Assembly: GCA_947626815.1 (NCBI GenBank)
Contig: CANQTN010000009.1
Location: forward strand, 1-56,470
Source of the DNA: an uncultured Clostridia bacterium
GTDB taxonomy: Bacteria > Bacillota > Clostridia > TANB77 > CAG-508
Direction of reading: 5' to 3'
Length of the DNA: 56,470 nt
Of this stretch, positions 8,654 to 18,683 are shown one piece after another; positions within the stretch are counted from its first letter, which is position 1; each line of letters opens with the position of its first letter. A program made the translations under genes and the position numbers. The notes beneath the pieces are model-generated. The model was not told the origin of the DNA and made no database searches. It saw only the letters and a program-made list of their open reading frames with translations.

Positions 8654-9289
8654 TTAATCTACTTTTCCCCATTTACTTAATGGCCAAATTCTAATAGCTA
8701 CTGTACTTTCAATCTTTTTTAAAGGAATACAACCAAATACTCTGCAATCAGTACTACGAGTTCTATTATCTCCCATCGCAAATATGCAATTCTCAGGTAC
8801 TATAAAATCTTTACATCCGTATTCAGATACGTCTGTAACTACTCCTGGTTGCAAATATGGTTCTTGCAGTTCTTCATCATTTATATAAACTTTGCCATCC
8901 TTTATTTCTACATGTTCTCCTGGCAATCCTATTACTCTTTTTATGTAACTTCTTTTTCCTATTTCTAAGAAATTATTTATAAACCACTGAAATGCATTCT
9001 TATCTTCATATTTAGCAACTGGATTACTTAAATCTAAATCTATTGCTTTTCCTGATGCTATATCTGATGGTTCCTCAAAAGTTATTATTTGACCTCTTTC
9101 AGGGATTTTCTTTATTGTTCTTGTCCATCTATTTAACCACAATCTTTCATTTTCTAATAATGTTGGTTTCATTGATACCTGCTGTACTATTGTTGGTGTT
9201 CCTATAAAATAACGAAATAGCATTGCTAAAACTAATGCAATTACAATACAATATACCCATTCTAATATATCTTTTGCCTTCTCACTCAA
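8654..9289 (-). CDS. lepB: Signal peptidase I (copy 1)
   Basis: A 211-residue membrane protease that removes signal peptides from secreted proteins. One N-terminal membrane segment (WVYCIVIALVLAMLF) is followed by the catalytic Ser in VSMKPTL, the catalytic Lys in IKRVIGLPGEHV and the conserved box MGDNRTRSTDCRVFG. The start is TTG at 9289 behind GGAGAG; there is no ATG in a suitable place. It is about 94% identical to the adjacent copy at 9379-10014. The many secreted surface proteins in this window are plausible clients. Confidence 0.9.
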   Translation of the reverse strand: MSEKAKDILEWVYCIVIALVLAMLFRYFIGTPTIVQQVSMKPTLLENERLWLNRWTRTIKKIPERGQIITFEEPSDIASGKAIDLDLSNPVAKYEDKNAFQWFINNFLEIGKRSYIKRVIGLPGEHVEIKDGKVYINDEELQEPYLQPGVVTDVSEYGCKDFIVPENCIFAMGDNRTRSTDCRVFGCIPLKKIESTVAIRIWPLSKWGKVD

Positions 9290-9378
9290 TTTTAATCTCT
9301 CCTTTTGTATTTTATACTTTTATTATTATACAACATTTTTTTCTGCATATCAAGAACATCCTTTATCTCTTTTTGTTT

Positions 9379-10014
9379 TTAATCTACTTTTCCCCATTTG
9401 TTTAATGGCCAAATTCTAATAGCTACTGTACTTTCAATCTTTTTTAAAGGAATACAACCAAATACTCTACAATCAGTACTACGAGTTCTATTATCACCCA
9501 TCGCAAATACACAATTTTCAGGCACTATAAAATCTTTACATCCGTATTCAGGTGCGTCTGTAACTACTCCTGGTTGCAAATATGGTTCTTCCAATTCTTC
9601 ATCATTTATATAAACTTTACCTTCTTTTATTTCTACATGTTCCCCTGGTAATCCTATTACTCTTTTTATGTAACTGCTTTTTCCTATTTCTAAGAAATTA
9701 TTTATAAACCATTGAAATGCATTTCTATCTTTATATTTAGCAACTGGATTACTTAAATCTAAATCTATTGCTTCTCCTAATGCTATATTTGATGGTTCCT
9801 CAAAAGTTATTATTTGACCTCTTTCAGGCATTTTCTTTATCGTTCTTGTCCATCTATTTAACCACAATCTTTCGTTTTCTAATAATGTTGGTTTCATTGA
9901 TATTTTCTGTACTATTGTTGGTGTTCCTATAAAATAACGAAATAGCATTGCTAAAACTAATGCAATTACAATGCAACATATCCATTCTAATATATCTTTT
10001 GCCTTCTCACTCAA
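9379..10014 (-). CDS. lepB: Signal peptidase I (copy 2)
   Basis: A 211-residue paralogue with the same layout as copy 1: membrane anchor, Ser in ISMKPTL, Lys in IKRVIGLPGEHV and the MGDNRTRSTDCRVFG box. The TTG at 10014 is chosen as start because it aligns with copy 1; a TTG two codons earlier is too close to GGAGAG. Substitutions lie mostly in the exposed region at residues 65-100, so substrate preference could differ slightly. This is inference only. Confidence 0.9.
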   Translation of the reverse strand: MSEKAKDILEWICCIVIALVLAMLFRYFIGTPTIVQKISMKPTLLENERLWLNRWTRTIKKMPERGQIITFEEPSNIALGEAIDLDLSNPVAKYKDRNAFQWFINNFLEIGKSSYIKRVIGLPGEHVEIKEGKVYINDEELEEPYLQPGVVTDAPEYGCKDFIVPENCVFAMGDNRTRSTDCRVFGCIPLKKIESTVAIRIWPLNKWGKVD

Positions 10015-10057
10015 TTTCAATCTCTCCTTTCTTCAGATTTTTAGATTAATAATATCT

Positions 10058-11491
10058 CTACATATCACCTTTCGTTGGAATTTTTATTACTACTTCTGTC
10101 CCCTGTCCAACAACACTTTTTATGTCTATACTTCCTCCATTTTTATCTAAAATTTCCTTAGCAATAGAAAGTCCTAAACCAGTACCTCCCATTTCTCTTG
10201 TACGAGCTTTATCTACTCGATAAAATCTTTCAAAAATCCTATTCAAATCCTCTTCTGGAATTCCTATTCCATTATCAAACACTTTTATATAAGCATCATT
10301 ATATACAAAACCAACATAAATTTTTATTTCACCGCCATCTTTGGTATATTTAATACTATTTGTCAAAATGTTTAATACAACTCTTTCTATGTCATATTTA
10401 TCAGCATATACTGGAGGGACATCAGCTGTTACAAAACAGTCTACTTTATGATGTTTCTTTTTAATTTCTATTGCTAATTTATCTTGGCATTTTTTTACCA
10501 AATCACCTAAATCGAACGATTCTCTTTGTATTTTACTACTATTATCATATCTTGATAAAGTTAACAAATCCGTTACTAGTTTAGCCATTCTTCTTGCTTC
10601 AGTTGCAATTACATTCAAAAATTTCTCTTGTGTTTCTTTATCATATTCTGCTTCTAAAAGTGTATCTGCATACCCCATTATTGATGTAATTGGTGTCTTT
10701 AACTCATGCGATACATCTGCAACAAATTCTTTTTGCATATTATCTAGTTTTACATGTTCTGTAATGTCTTGTATTACTGCTATTACTCCGTCTGGTCTTT
10801 CTTTCTCATTTCTAAAAGGTGCAAAAAAAACATTCATATATTTATCTTCTACTTGAATTCTTTGTTCTGTTGATGTCCAATTTTCTAAATATATTATTTT
10901 TTCCATATTAATATCTAATTTAAATTTTTTAAAAATATCTTCAAAAGTATTATCCTCTGGTCTAATACTCAAAAATTTCTTTGCCGCTGGATTTATTAAG
11001 ATAATTTGCCCTTCCATATTAAAAGCTATAATACCATCTGTCATATGAAGTAATATAGTTTCAATTTGATTTTTTTGTGTTGATACTTCACTTAATTTTT
11101 CTTTTAGTTCTGTAGTCATTAAACCTAAAACATTTTTTAATTCTCTAGTTTGATTTCCTTTTTTGTTTTTTACATTTTGCTGTTTTTTTTCTTTTCCTTC
11201 ATCAGTTATTTTTTCGGCACTCTCAATTAGTTTATTTATTGGATAAATTACAAATTGTGACAAAAATACAGCAGCAAAAATTCCAATAGCAAAAAGTGCT
11301 CCTCCTGCAATTACTAATACCAAAATTGTTCGATTTTTTAATGCATTTATATCAATCATCTGCCCCATTTGCATTTGATTATTTAAATTATTTAATGAAG
11401 CTATGAAAAAAAAACCGAGACCCAAAATTGCTAACATACCTATTAAAAAAAGCAATAATATTATTTTATTAAATTGTATTCTTTTTAGCAT
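10058..11491 (-). CDS. Sensor histidine kinase, WalK/PhoR type
   Basis: About 477 residues. Two membrane helices bracket a short (~30-residue) extracytoplasmic loop; HAMP and PAS regions follow, the latter around DGIIAFNMEGQIILINPAAK. The H-box FVADVSHELKTPITSIMGY contains the phosphorylated His. N and G boxes are NILTNSIKYTKDGGE, DNGIGIPEEDL and GGTGLGLSIAKEI. The start at 11491 has GAGGGA upstream. No response regulator adjoins; the only one in the window is the WalR-like gene at 48680-49423, so the pair may be split. Its place after murG fits a cell-wall sensing role (inference). Confidence 0.85.
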   Translation of the reverse strand: MLKRIQFNKIILLLFLIGMLAILGLGFFFIASLNNLNNQMQMGQMIDINALKNRTILVLVIAGGALFAIGIFAAVFLSQFVIYPINKLIESAEKITDEGKEKKQQNVKNKKGNQTRELKNVLGLMTTELKEKLSEVSTQKNQIETILLHMTDGIIAFNMEGQIILINPAAKKFLSIRPEDNTFEDIFKKFKLDINMEKIIYLENWTSTEQRIQVEDKYMNVFFAPFRNEKERPDGVIAVIQDITEHVKLDNMQKEFVADVSHELKTPITSIMGYADTLLEAEYDKETQEKFLNVIATEARRMAKLVTDLLTLSRYDNSSKIQRESFDLGDLVKKCQDKLAIEIKKKHHKVDCFVTADVPPVYADKYDIERVVLNILTNSIKYTKDGGEIKIYVGFVYNDAYIKVFDNGIGIPEEDLNRIFERFYRVDKARTREMGGTGLGLSIAKEILDKNGGSIDIKSVVGQGTEVVIKIPTKGDM

Positions 11492-11509
11492 CTCATTCCC
11501 TCTATTCAA

Positions 11510-12634
11510 TTAATTATTAATTTTTAAACATTTATTTATCTCTTCATAAATTTTTTTCTCTGCATCTGGTATAGAAACTTTCAATGCACTTTCTCCCATT
11601 TTTTTTATTTGTGCTTTATTTAATATTATTTCTTCAATATTAGAATTCAATTTTTCTCCTGTTAATTCTTCATTTAATATAATTTTCGCTGCTCCTATAT
11701 TTTCCAATACTTTTGCATTATAAAACTGATGATTATGGCTAACATTAGGAAGTGGAATAAGAATTGAAGGTTTTCCAAGATTTGCTATTTCCGTTATTGT
11801 CATTGCTCCAGCTCTTCCTATTGCAACATCTGCAACATTTAGTACCTCTTCCATATCATAAATATATGGTACTATTTTCATATTTTCTACATTATTTATA
11901 TTTATTTTATTATTTTCAAATTCCTCTTTTATAGTGTCAAACTGTTTTGGACCAGTTGCCCATATCATTTGATAATTTTTATTTAATTTATTTTTTATAA
12001 TTTCCATTATCGCTTCATTTATCTTTTGAGCTCCCTGGCTTCCCCCTGAAACCAAAATAACAGGCTTTAATTCATTTAATCCCAAATTATTTAATATTTT
12101 ATTTTTTTCATTTATCCCATATTCCTTCTTTTTTATTTTTACTGGTGTACCTGTATATACAATATTTTTAGCCTTAGGAATTCTTTCTATTGTATCTTTA
12201 AAAGAAACTAAAATAACATTTGTTCTTTTAGCTAACATTTTAACTGCTTTTCCAGGGAAACTATTACTTTCATGTAACACAGTTGGAATATTCAATTTAT
12301 TCGCCATTGTAATTGTTGCCCCACATATATATCCACCAGTTCCAATAACTATATCCGGCTGAAATTCTTGAATAATTTTTTTTGCTTCCTTATAACCTTT
12401 TAATGTTAAGCACATTCTTTTTATATTTTCAAAAGAAATTTTTTTACTAAATCCATATGCATTTATAGTTCTTAGTTCATAACCAGCTCTAGGTACCAAA
12501 TCATTTTCTAATCCTCTTGTTGTACCCACAAATATAATTTTTGAATCTTTTTGCTCTTGCTTTATTTTATTAGCAATTGCAATTCCTGGATTAATATGTC
12601 CAGCTGTACCAGCTGCTGCTATTATTACTTTCAC
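11510..12634 (-). CDS. murG: UDP-GlcNAc:lipid I N-acetylglucosaminyltransferase
   Basis: A 374-residue GT28 enzyme that adds GlcNAc to lipid I to make lipid II, on the inner face of the membrane. Motifs: AAAGTAGHINPGIAIA at the N-terminus, HESNSFPGKA, GGSQGAQKINEA and GRAGAMTITEIA, followed by LGKPSILIPLP. It follows ftsW closely and precedes the histidine kinase, all on the minus strand. Length is normal. Confidence 0.95.
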   Translation of the reverse strand: MKVIIAAAGTAGHINPGIAIANKIKQEQKDSKIIFVGTTRGLENDLVPRAGYELRTINAYGFSKKISFENIKRMCLTLKGYKEAKKIIQEFQPDIVIGTGGYICGATITMANKLNIPTVLHESNSFPGKAVKMLAKRTNVILVSFKDTIERIPKAKNIVYTGTPVKIKKKEYGINEKNKILNNLGLNELKPVILVSGGSQGAQKINEAIMEIIKNKLNKNYQMIWATGPKQFDTIKEEFENNKININNVENMKIVPYIYDMEEVLNVADVAIGRAGAMTITEIANLGKPSILIPLPNVSHNHQFYNAKVLENIGAAKIILNEELTGEKLNSNIEEIILNKAQIKKMGESALKVSIPDAEKKIYEEINKCLKINN

Positions 12635-12663
12635 TTCTCTCCTCCTTTGATGTTTAAATATTA

Positions 12664-13799
12664 CTAGTTTTTGGCCCCAGCCCTTGATATATTTAGCAAT
12701 ACTCCCATTTCACACAATAATATAAACAAAGCTGTTCCACCGATAGCTAAAAAATGGTAATGGCATACCTGTTGCTGGCATTGATGACGTTACAACAGCT
12801 ATATTAATTATTACTTGAATTGCAACTAATGCTGTTATTCCTATTGCCATTAAGCTACCAAACATATCTGGTGCCTTCATTGCAATCAACACACCTCTCC
12901 ATATAAAAATTGCAAATAATACTAAAACTATTACACATCCTATAAATCCTAATTCCTCCCCCAATATTGAAAAAATAAAATCATTATGAGGTTCTGGTAT
13001 GTATAAAAATTTTTGCTTACTTTCTCCTAATCCTACTCCAAACAATCCTCCGTGAACCTATTGCATATAAACTTTGTATTACTTGCCAACCTGCACCTGT
13101 TTTATCTTTCCATGGGTCTAAAAATGTAATAACTCTTTGCAACCTATATGGTTCCATAATAACTAGTGCTATAATTGCTGGGATTCCAACAACACTACCT
13201 GTTACTAAAAAATGCCAAAATTTACATCCTGCAACTATCATCATTACAGAACAAATTCCTATTATAACTATTGAGCTACTAAAATGTGGTTCAAGTAATA
13301 AAAATGCTATAATTGGTGCTAATAACATCATGTGCCATATAAAACCTTTTCCATATTTTCCTAAATTATCTCTATTTTTTGTCAAAATTCCTGCATAAAA
13401 AACAATCATCAATAATTTTACTATTTCAGATGGTTGAAAAGACAATGTGTCTGTTACATAAATCCATCTTTTGGCTCCATTTATTGTTTTTCCTGCTACT
13501 AGCACAAGTATAACTAAAGCTAAAGACAGTACCCAAGCATGTTTATAAAATTTTTGATAAAATCTATAATCTACTTTTGAAATAAATAACATTGCAACAA
13601 TTCCTAAAATAGCAAATATGAGCTGTTTTGAAAAAAAAGAATAACTATCCCCATATTGTGCTAAAGCTGATGGTGAACTTGCTGACAATACCATAACTAA
13701 TCCTATTGAAAGTAGTAATAAAATTGTAAGCAATAGTGTAAAATCAATAGGGTTATTAAAAAAACTCGAAAAGTTTTTAACTTTTTTCTTTTTTCCCAT
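12664..13799 (-). CDS. ftsW: Lipid II polymerase FtsW (SEDS family), needs two +1 frameshifts at CGG
   Basis: A 377-residue SEDS peptidoglycan glycosyltransferase if two in-frame CGG codons are read as +1 shifts. Frame 0 from 13799 breaks after SLYAIGS. Skipping C at 13052 gives GGLFGVGLGESKQKFLYIPE, the canonical continuation. It breaks again after PLPFFSY; skipping C at 12742 gives GGTALFILL and a normal end at 12664. Without the shifts the protein stops 11-13 codons after each site. Both sites lie in invariant Gly-Gly motifs. The rest of the gene is well preserved, and no other ftsW is in the window. It lies between mraY and murG as in standard dcw clusters. A sequencing error or pseudogene is the alternative, but the same base is extra at eight other sites here. 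Confidence 0.88.
12739..12742 (-). other. CGG +1 frameshift site, ftsW site 2
   Basis: TAT CGG TGG in frame 0; read as TAT (C) GGT GGA. Restores the SYGGTA motif. Zero frame ends 11 codons later. Confidence 0.85.
13049..13052 (-). other. CGG +1 frameshift site, ftsW site 1
   Basis: TCA CGG AGG in frame 0; read as TCA (C) GGA GGA. Restores IGSGGLFGVGLG. Zero frame ends 11 codons later. Confidence 0.85.
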
Positions 13800-13829
13800 T
13801 TATTAATCTTCCTTTCTAGGATTTAATTT

Positions 13830-14810
13830 TTATATAATCAATAATCCTAAAGAACATAATGCTAAAGTTACTAAACTAAAGACAATTACTACTTTATTTT
13901 CTTTCCATCCTGATAATTCAAAATGATGATGTAATGGTGCCATTTTAAAGAATCTTTTTCCCGTTTTTTTATAATATATTACTTGAATAATAACAGAAAT
14001 AGTTTCAAGTACAGGTATTAATGCTATCACAAGTAATATCAATGGCATTTTAAGATATAAAGCCATTGCTGAAATAACTCCTCCTAATAGTAATGAACCT
14101 GTATCTCCCATAATTACCTTAGCAGGATATAAATTAAACATTAAAAATCCTAATACTGTTCCTATCACTATACTTCCAAATATAGGTATTTCTTCTATTT
14201 GCATTAACATCCCTATTAATGTCAAACATGCAATTATAATAGCTGAAACACTTGATGAAAGTCCATCAATTCCATCTGTTAAATTAATTGCATTTGTTGT
14301 TCCTAAAATAACTACAATAACAAATGGAATATACAAATAAATTGGTAAATTAATATACATTTTTAAAATTGGTATATAAATATCTGTTCCTATTTTTAAA
14401 ATATTTACTAAATATATAACATAAAATGCAGATATTATTAATAACCCTAGCATTTTATAACTTGGTTTTAAGCCTTTAGTATTTTTTAGCACTACTTTTT
14501 TAAAATCATCAATAAAACCTATTACCCCAAATCCTATTGTCAGTACTAAAATTGGTATCAGTTTATTCGCAATATCATTTTTCGATTGCATTATTAAAAA
14601 AATATATGTTCCTGTTACCACTAAAACCATAGCCAAAATCATAATTATTCCACCCATAGTAGGTGTTCCCTGTTTTTTTAAATGAGATTGTGGTCCTTCT
14701 TCTCTTTCTATCTGTCCTACTTTTAATTTTCTTAATACTGGTATAATCATTATGCTTAATATAATAGTTACTATAAATGCTATTATTGGCATACATATTT
14801 CTGTTCCCAT
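13830..14810 (-). CDS. mraY: Phospho-MurNAc-pentapeptide transferase
   Basis: A 326-residue polytopic enzyme that makes lipid I from UDP-MurNAc-pentapeptide and undecaprenyl phosphate. Signatures: GTPTMGGII near residue 49, FIDDFKK, NAINLTDGIDGL, GDTGSLLLGG and APLHHHFELSGW. The start is the ATG at 14810; a likely ribosome site, AAGAAAGG, lies upstream. It sits between murE and ftsW; murF and murD, usual neighbours, are absent from this block. Confidence 0.95.
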   Translation of the reverse strand: MGTEICMPIIAFIVTIILSIMIIPVLRKLKVGQIEREEGPQSHLKKQGTPTMGGIIMILAMVLVVTGTYIFLIMQSKNDIANKLIPILVLTIGFGVIGFIDDFKKVVLKNTKGLKPSYKMLGLLIISAFYVIYLVNILKIGTDIYIPILKMYINLPIYLYIPFVIVVILGTTNAINLTDGIDGLSSSVSAIIIACLTLIGMLMQIEEIPIFGSIVIGTVLGFLMFNLYPAKVIMGDTGSLLLGGVISAMALYLKMPLILLVIALIPVLETISVIIQVIYYKKTGKRFFKMAPLHHHFELSGWKENKVVIVFSLVTLALCSLGLLII

Positions 14811-14840
14811 TGTATCAAACCTTTCTTACATCCTATTTAT

Positions 14841-16313
14841 CTATTGTAATTCTTTCATTATTTCATTTATTATAACTCTTTCATCATATGGCCTTTTCTC
14901 ACCATTAATTTCTTGATATACTTCATGGCCTTTCCCTGCTATAATTACAATGTCTTTTTTAGTTGCCATTTTTATTGCCTCTCTTATTGCTTCTGTTCTA
15001 TCTACTATTACTTTATATTTTCCATTTGTCTTTTTTATTCCTGTTTCTATTTGTTCTACAATCTCTTCTGGTTTCTCTGTTCTTGGATTATCTGACGTAA
15101 TAAAGCTAAAGTCTGCAATCATTCCTGCTATTTCTCCCATTACAGGTCTTTTATTTTTATCTCTATCTCCTCCACAGCCAAATACACATATTACTCTTCC
15201 TCTTGTATAGGCTTTTGCAGCTTTTAATATTCTTTCTATACTTTCTGGTGTGTGTGCATAATCTATCATAATTGGTAATTCTTTTTTGTTAACAATCATT
15301 TCTGATCTTCCTGGAACTCTTACTTGCACTAATGCTTCTTTTATAATTTCTGGTGTTACTCCAAATTTTTGTGCTACACAAATTGCCGCTAATGCATTAT
15401 ATACACTAAATCTACCTGGAATACATACTTTTACTCTCTCATTTTTATCAGTTATTTTCACTTTAAAATCAGCATATGAATTTGTTACAGTTATATCTTT
15501 CGCCAATAAATTTGCAAAATTATCAATACCATATGTTGTTATATTACTATCTGGAAATAATTTTGGAATTTTTGCTCCATATAAATCATCAGCATTTACA
15601 ATTCCTGTTTTACACATTTTAAATAATTTCAATTTGCTGTTGAAATAATCCTCCATATCTGTATGCTCTTTCACACTAATATGATCTTGAGAAAAATTTG
15701 TAAATATTGCTATATCAAAATCGCAGCAATCTACCCTATGTAATTTTAAGCTTTGTGAAGATACTTCCATCACAACAACTTCTATTCCCATTTCCACCAT
15801 TTGCGCAAATTCTCTTTGCAATTCTAAACTTTCAGGAGTAGTTATATCACTTTCCTTTATCTTTTGGCTACCTGCATAATTGGCTATAGTGCCTATTAAT
15901 CCTACTTTTTTACCTGCTTTTTCTAAAATTTCTTTCATCATAAATGTTGTTGTAGTTTTTCCCTTTGTTCCTGTAACCCCTATCAACTTGAACTTTTTAG
16001 ATGGATTCCCATAAAAATTAGCTGAACATTTGGCTAAAGCTTCTCTTGTATTTTTTAATACAATAACTGTAATATTTTCTGGTATATCCCATTTCCTTAA
16101 ATCGCATCCTTCTTGCACCATTATAGCTATTGCACCATTTTCAATAGCATTACCTATAAAATCATGACCATCTTTATTAAATCCTATGATTGCCACAAAT
16201 AAATAATCCTTTTGTACTTTTTCTGAATTGTTTTCTATTCCCTTAATCTCTAGTTCCAAGTCTCCACGTACTTTTAAGCCTTCCAATCCTAGCAACATCT
16301 CATTTAATTTCAT
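14841..16313 (-). CDS. murE: UDP-MurNAc-L-Ala-D-Glu:meso-DAP ligase
   Basis: A 490-residue Mur ligase. The ATP loop is GVTGTKGKTTTTFMMKEIL near residue 110. The substrate motif is DNPRTEKPEEI; DNPR is the known signature of meso-diaminopimelate specificity, so the wall is probably DAP-type. It also has DYAHTPESIERILKAAK and GCGGDRDKNKRPVMG. It is the first gene of the minus-strand murE-mraY-ftsW-murG block. Confidence 0.95.
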   Translation of the reverse strand: MKLNEMLLGLEGLKVRGDLELEIKGIENNSEKVQKDYLFVAIIGFNKDGHDFIGNAIENGAIAIMVQEGCDLRKWDIPENITVIVLKNTREALAKCSANFYGNPSKKFKLIGVTGTKGKTTTTFMMKEILEKAGKKVGLIGTIANYAGSQKIKESDITTPESLELQREFAQMVEMGIEVVVMEVSSQSLKLHRVDCCDFDIAIFTNFSQDHISVKEHTDMEDYFNSKLKLFKMCKTGIVNADDLYGAKIPKLFPDSNITTYGIDNFANLLAKDITVTNSYADFKVKITDKNERVKVCIPGRFSVYNALAAICVAQKFGVTPEIIKEALVQVRVPGRSEMIVNKKELPIMIDYAHTPESIERILKAAKAYTRGRVICVFGCGGDRDKNKRPVMGEIAGMIADFSFITSDNPRTEKPEEIVEQIETGIKKTNGKYKVIVDRTEAIREAIKMATKKDIVIIAGKGHEVYQEINGEKRPYDERVIINEIMKELQ

Positions 16314-16571
16314 TTTCTAAATCATCCTTTCGATTTAAGTTTATTTAAGTTATATAAATAATTTAAATCAAAATTTATTATTTTGAATTTGTAGACAATT
16401 AATGCTTTTACATTATATAACTAAATTGCTTTTTTGTATAGATTTTTTCAAAAAAAATCTCCTAATATATTTTTATTTAGAAAATTAACTTTTTATTCAA
16501 TTATTTTATTACCATTTTAAACATTCTTTTTTGACATTATTTTCAATTCATTATAGTCTATAAATTCTCGT

Positions 16572-17223
16572 TTATTCATTCAAATCCCTCTTCCCTTTAT
16601 TTTTAATTTGTTTTAAACTGCTTTTAGTTAGATTTTTATAATTTGTTTTTTCGGCAATTTTTCTTCCAATCTTTCCTTCAATCTCTTTTCTAGCCTTTCC
16701 TGTAATTTTTCCCGCTTCTTGTACATCATCTTTTAATTCTTCTAACCCAAAACTATTATTAGTATTATGCATTTCATTAGCAGTTACTTCTGCTAAATTT
16801 GTAATAGCTAATTCCAAATTTCCCATACTATCTCTTAAATTTCTTTTTGTTTTATTTATTCCTTTTAATTCTCTATATTGAGCTGTATTCATATTAAATG
16901 TACTTTTATAAATTTCATCTGTTAATATTGCATAGTCTCTATCTTTAGCTCCTCTTTGCTTCCAGTTATCTGTAAGTTCCTTTCTGCTATCTATTGATTT
17001 TTCCATCTTTTGCCATCATTTTCAACTGTCCGATTTTTTCGGACACTTCAATGAACCCTTCTAAAATAAGCTTTTGCTTTAAATCACTCCAATATTTTCT
17101 TGGTCTTTTATTGTTGTCAATCAGCACTTCTACAACATCTATAACAGAAAAATACCAATCATCTTTGTACCATTCTCTTCTGATTTCTTTTTCTTCAAAT
17201 AAAGCTAGTTTGTTTTCTTGCAT
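16572..17223 (-). pseudogene. BRO-N domain (phage antirepressor-like) gene with internal deletion
   Basis: The first 78 codons from 17223 encode the start of a BRO-N domain (FEEKEIRREWYKDDWYFSVIDVVEVL, cited in part) ending KMMAKDGKINR-stop. A second overlapping frame from 17006 encodes the typical C-terminal half (SIDSRKELTDNWKQRGAKDR, YAILTDEIYKSTF). By comparison with family members, about 70-80 residues between the halves are missing and the join is out of frame. No CGG lies at the join, so this is a true lesion unlike the recoded genes. It is probably a phage or mobile-island remnant. Confidence 0.75.
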
Positions 17224-17307
17224 AATACCACTTCCTTAATTATTTTTCGATATTATATAACACTTTTTATTATTCGTCAAACATTTGTTTTGTATTTGTA
17301 AAAAATT

Positions 17308-17332
17308 AGCAGTCATTTTATTAATAACTGCT
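17308..17332 (-). terminator. Hairpin with minus-strand T-run
   Basis: AGCAGT and ACTGCT close a hairpin with one mismatch. On the minus strand it is followed by AATTTTTT. It could end transcription arriving from the pilin-like gene at 17709-18618. Confidence 0.55.
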
Positions 17333-17708
17333 TTACTTTATCATATATAATATTTTTTTAATTTTTCTATATACTTTTCTATTTTCTGATAAAATATTGA
17401 ACTCTATTTTTTGATCATAAATTCTCTGTTTACTAATTACTCTTAATTTGTTCCATTGGATAACTCTAATAAAACATAACTACTCTTCCTAATTCCATTT
17501 TTTAATTCTATATATAAATAATCATGAATTTATATATCCATCTCTTTCATATATAAGCTTCTTTTTTCAACGAATACCATAAATTCTGGATAAATTTTTT
17601 TGCAACTTCAATTATACTTTTAACTCCCACTTTTACCTTTTACTTCGTTTTTCCATTTGTCGTACTTTTGAAAATTAAAATCTTCCCAGAGTATTTTTAT
17701 ACTTAATT
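17333..17708. other. 376-bp A/T-rich stretch with no intact gene
   Basis: No open frame of useful length on either strand. On the minus strand, short fragments separated by stops (for example YPMEQIKSN) give the impression of decayed coding sequence, but no family can be named. Confidence 0.4.
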
Positions 17709-18618
17709 CTAAAATCCTAAAACATAAGGATTCCATCGACTTCCATTACCACCTTGTATTTTAACATCAGAAGAAAGAAGGAAAACAGGTCTAAAACCTA
17801 ATGAATCGCCATCTCCACTCGGTTCACTGAAGTAATTCGTGTCACCGTAACTTAAGACTCACATCACATAAGCCAATCCCAGCCCATACGTGAATATCAT
17901 GTTCTAAATAGCGTAAACCAAAGGAAGTGTAGTTTTCTGCTGCATAAACATAACGAGAAGCTAGCCATGTTTTCTTTTTCACAGTCAATCCTAACTTCAC
18001 TAATTGATTAGCATCTTCTCTATAATTTTCATCAGCAAGTTTTAATTTTTTATTGAATGAATTAAAATATTCATAACTATTTTTGTAATCTGTTCCTTTT
18101 ATAGTATCTCCTTGAAATCTTTCTCCATTTTTGGTAGGAAAACTTCCTAGACATCTTGCATCTACTGCTATTTTGTTTGCTGTTGATTCCATTTTATCTG
18201 TTTCCAATAAATATTCTTTTGCTTTATTATTTAATATATCTACTGCATTATTATAAGTATTTTTAGCCTCTTCAAAATTATCTGATCCCAAAGTTACATC
18301 TACAACACTGTCTGTTGTTATAATTTGAAGTCCATGTTCTTTATCATTATATAATACTCTACAAAGTCTACTATTATATTTTACATTTTGGCTTTTTGCA
18401 TTCTCCTGATTTCCACCTGAATCTATTGTTAATACATCTTTTGCCAATTTTCCTTCTTCTAGTTGGTCAGATTGATTTGACTTGCTTCCTTGGATATTAA
18501 TTAGTCCTGTCAATGTTACTATTGATACTGATACTAATATTAATAGCACTATAATAATTATCGCTAACACTACCAAAGTTATACCTCTGTTATTTTGTTT
18601 TTTTACTAGTTTTTTCAC
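17709..18618 (-). CDS. Pilin-like surface protein, needs a +1 frameshift at CGG
   Basis: A 302-residue protein if the CGG at 17847 is read as a +1 shift. It starts with GTG at 18618 behind GGAAGGA. A basic leader (MKKLVKKQNNR) precedes a prepilin-type motif, GITLVVLAIIIIVLLILVSV, so cleavage and methylation by a prepilin peptidase are plausible. Frame 0 ends at once (AGT CTT AAG TTA CGG TGA). Skipping the C gives GDTNYFSEPSGDGDSLGFRP, then VFLLSSDVKIQGG and a stop at 17709. That tail resembles the C-terminus of other surface proteins of this type. Function unknown; it shares its N-terminus with four other proteins in the window. Confidence 0.8.
17844..17847 (-). other. CGG +1 frameshift site, pilin-like gene at 17.7 kb
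   Basis: TTA CGG TGA in frame 0; read as TTA (C) GGT GAC. The in-frame TGA directly follows the CGG, so recoding decides whether the last 45 residues are made. Confidence 0.8.
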
Positions 18619-18683
18619 TTTCCTTCCTCTCTTTATCTTTTTCTATATTATTTAAATTTAATAACCTTAGTTATCAAATATTC

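Larger units (their letters stand above)
8632..10030 (-). repeat. Tandem duplication of a ~725-bp lepB unit
   Basis: 8632-9300 and 9356-10030 are nearly identical, including the shared stretch CTCTTTTTGTTTTTAATC after each gene and the ATCCTTTA that covers the start of holB. The unit therefore ran from the lepB ribosome site through the lepB stop into the first bases of holB. Differences are few and mostly silent or conservative, so both copies look maintained. Confidence 0.85.

Noticed and set aside
12664..13799. ftsW as a pseudogene
   Set aside because: Three segments in three frames are all well conserved, including the end; the breaks follow the same CGG rule as aspS.
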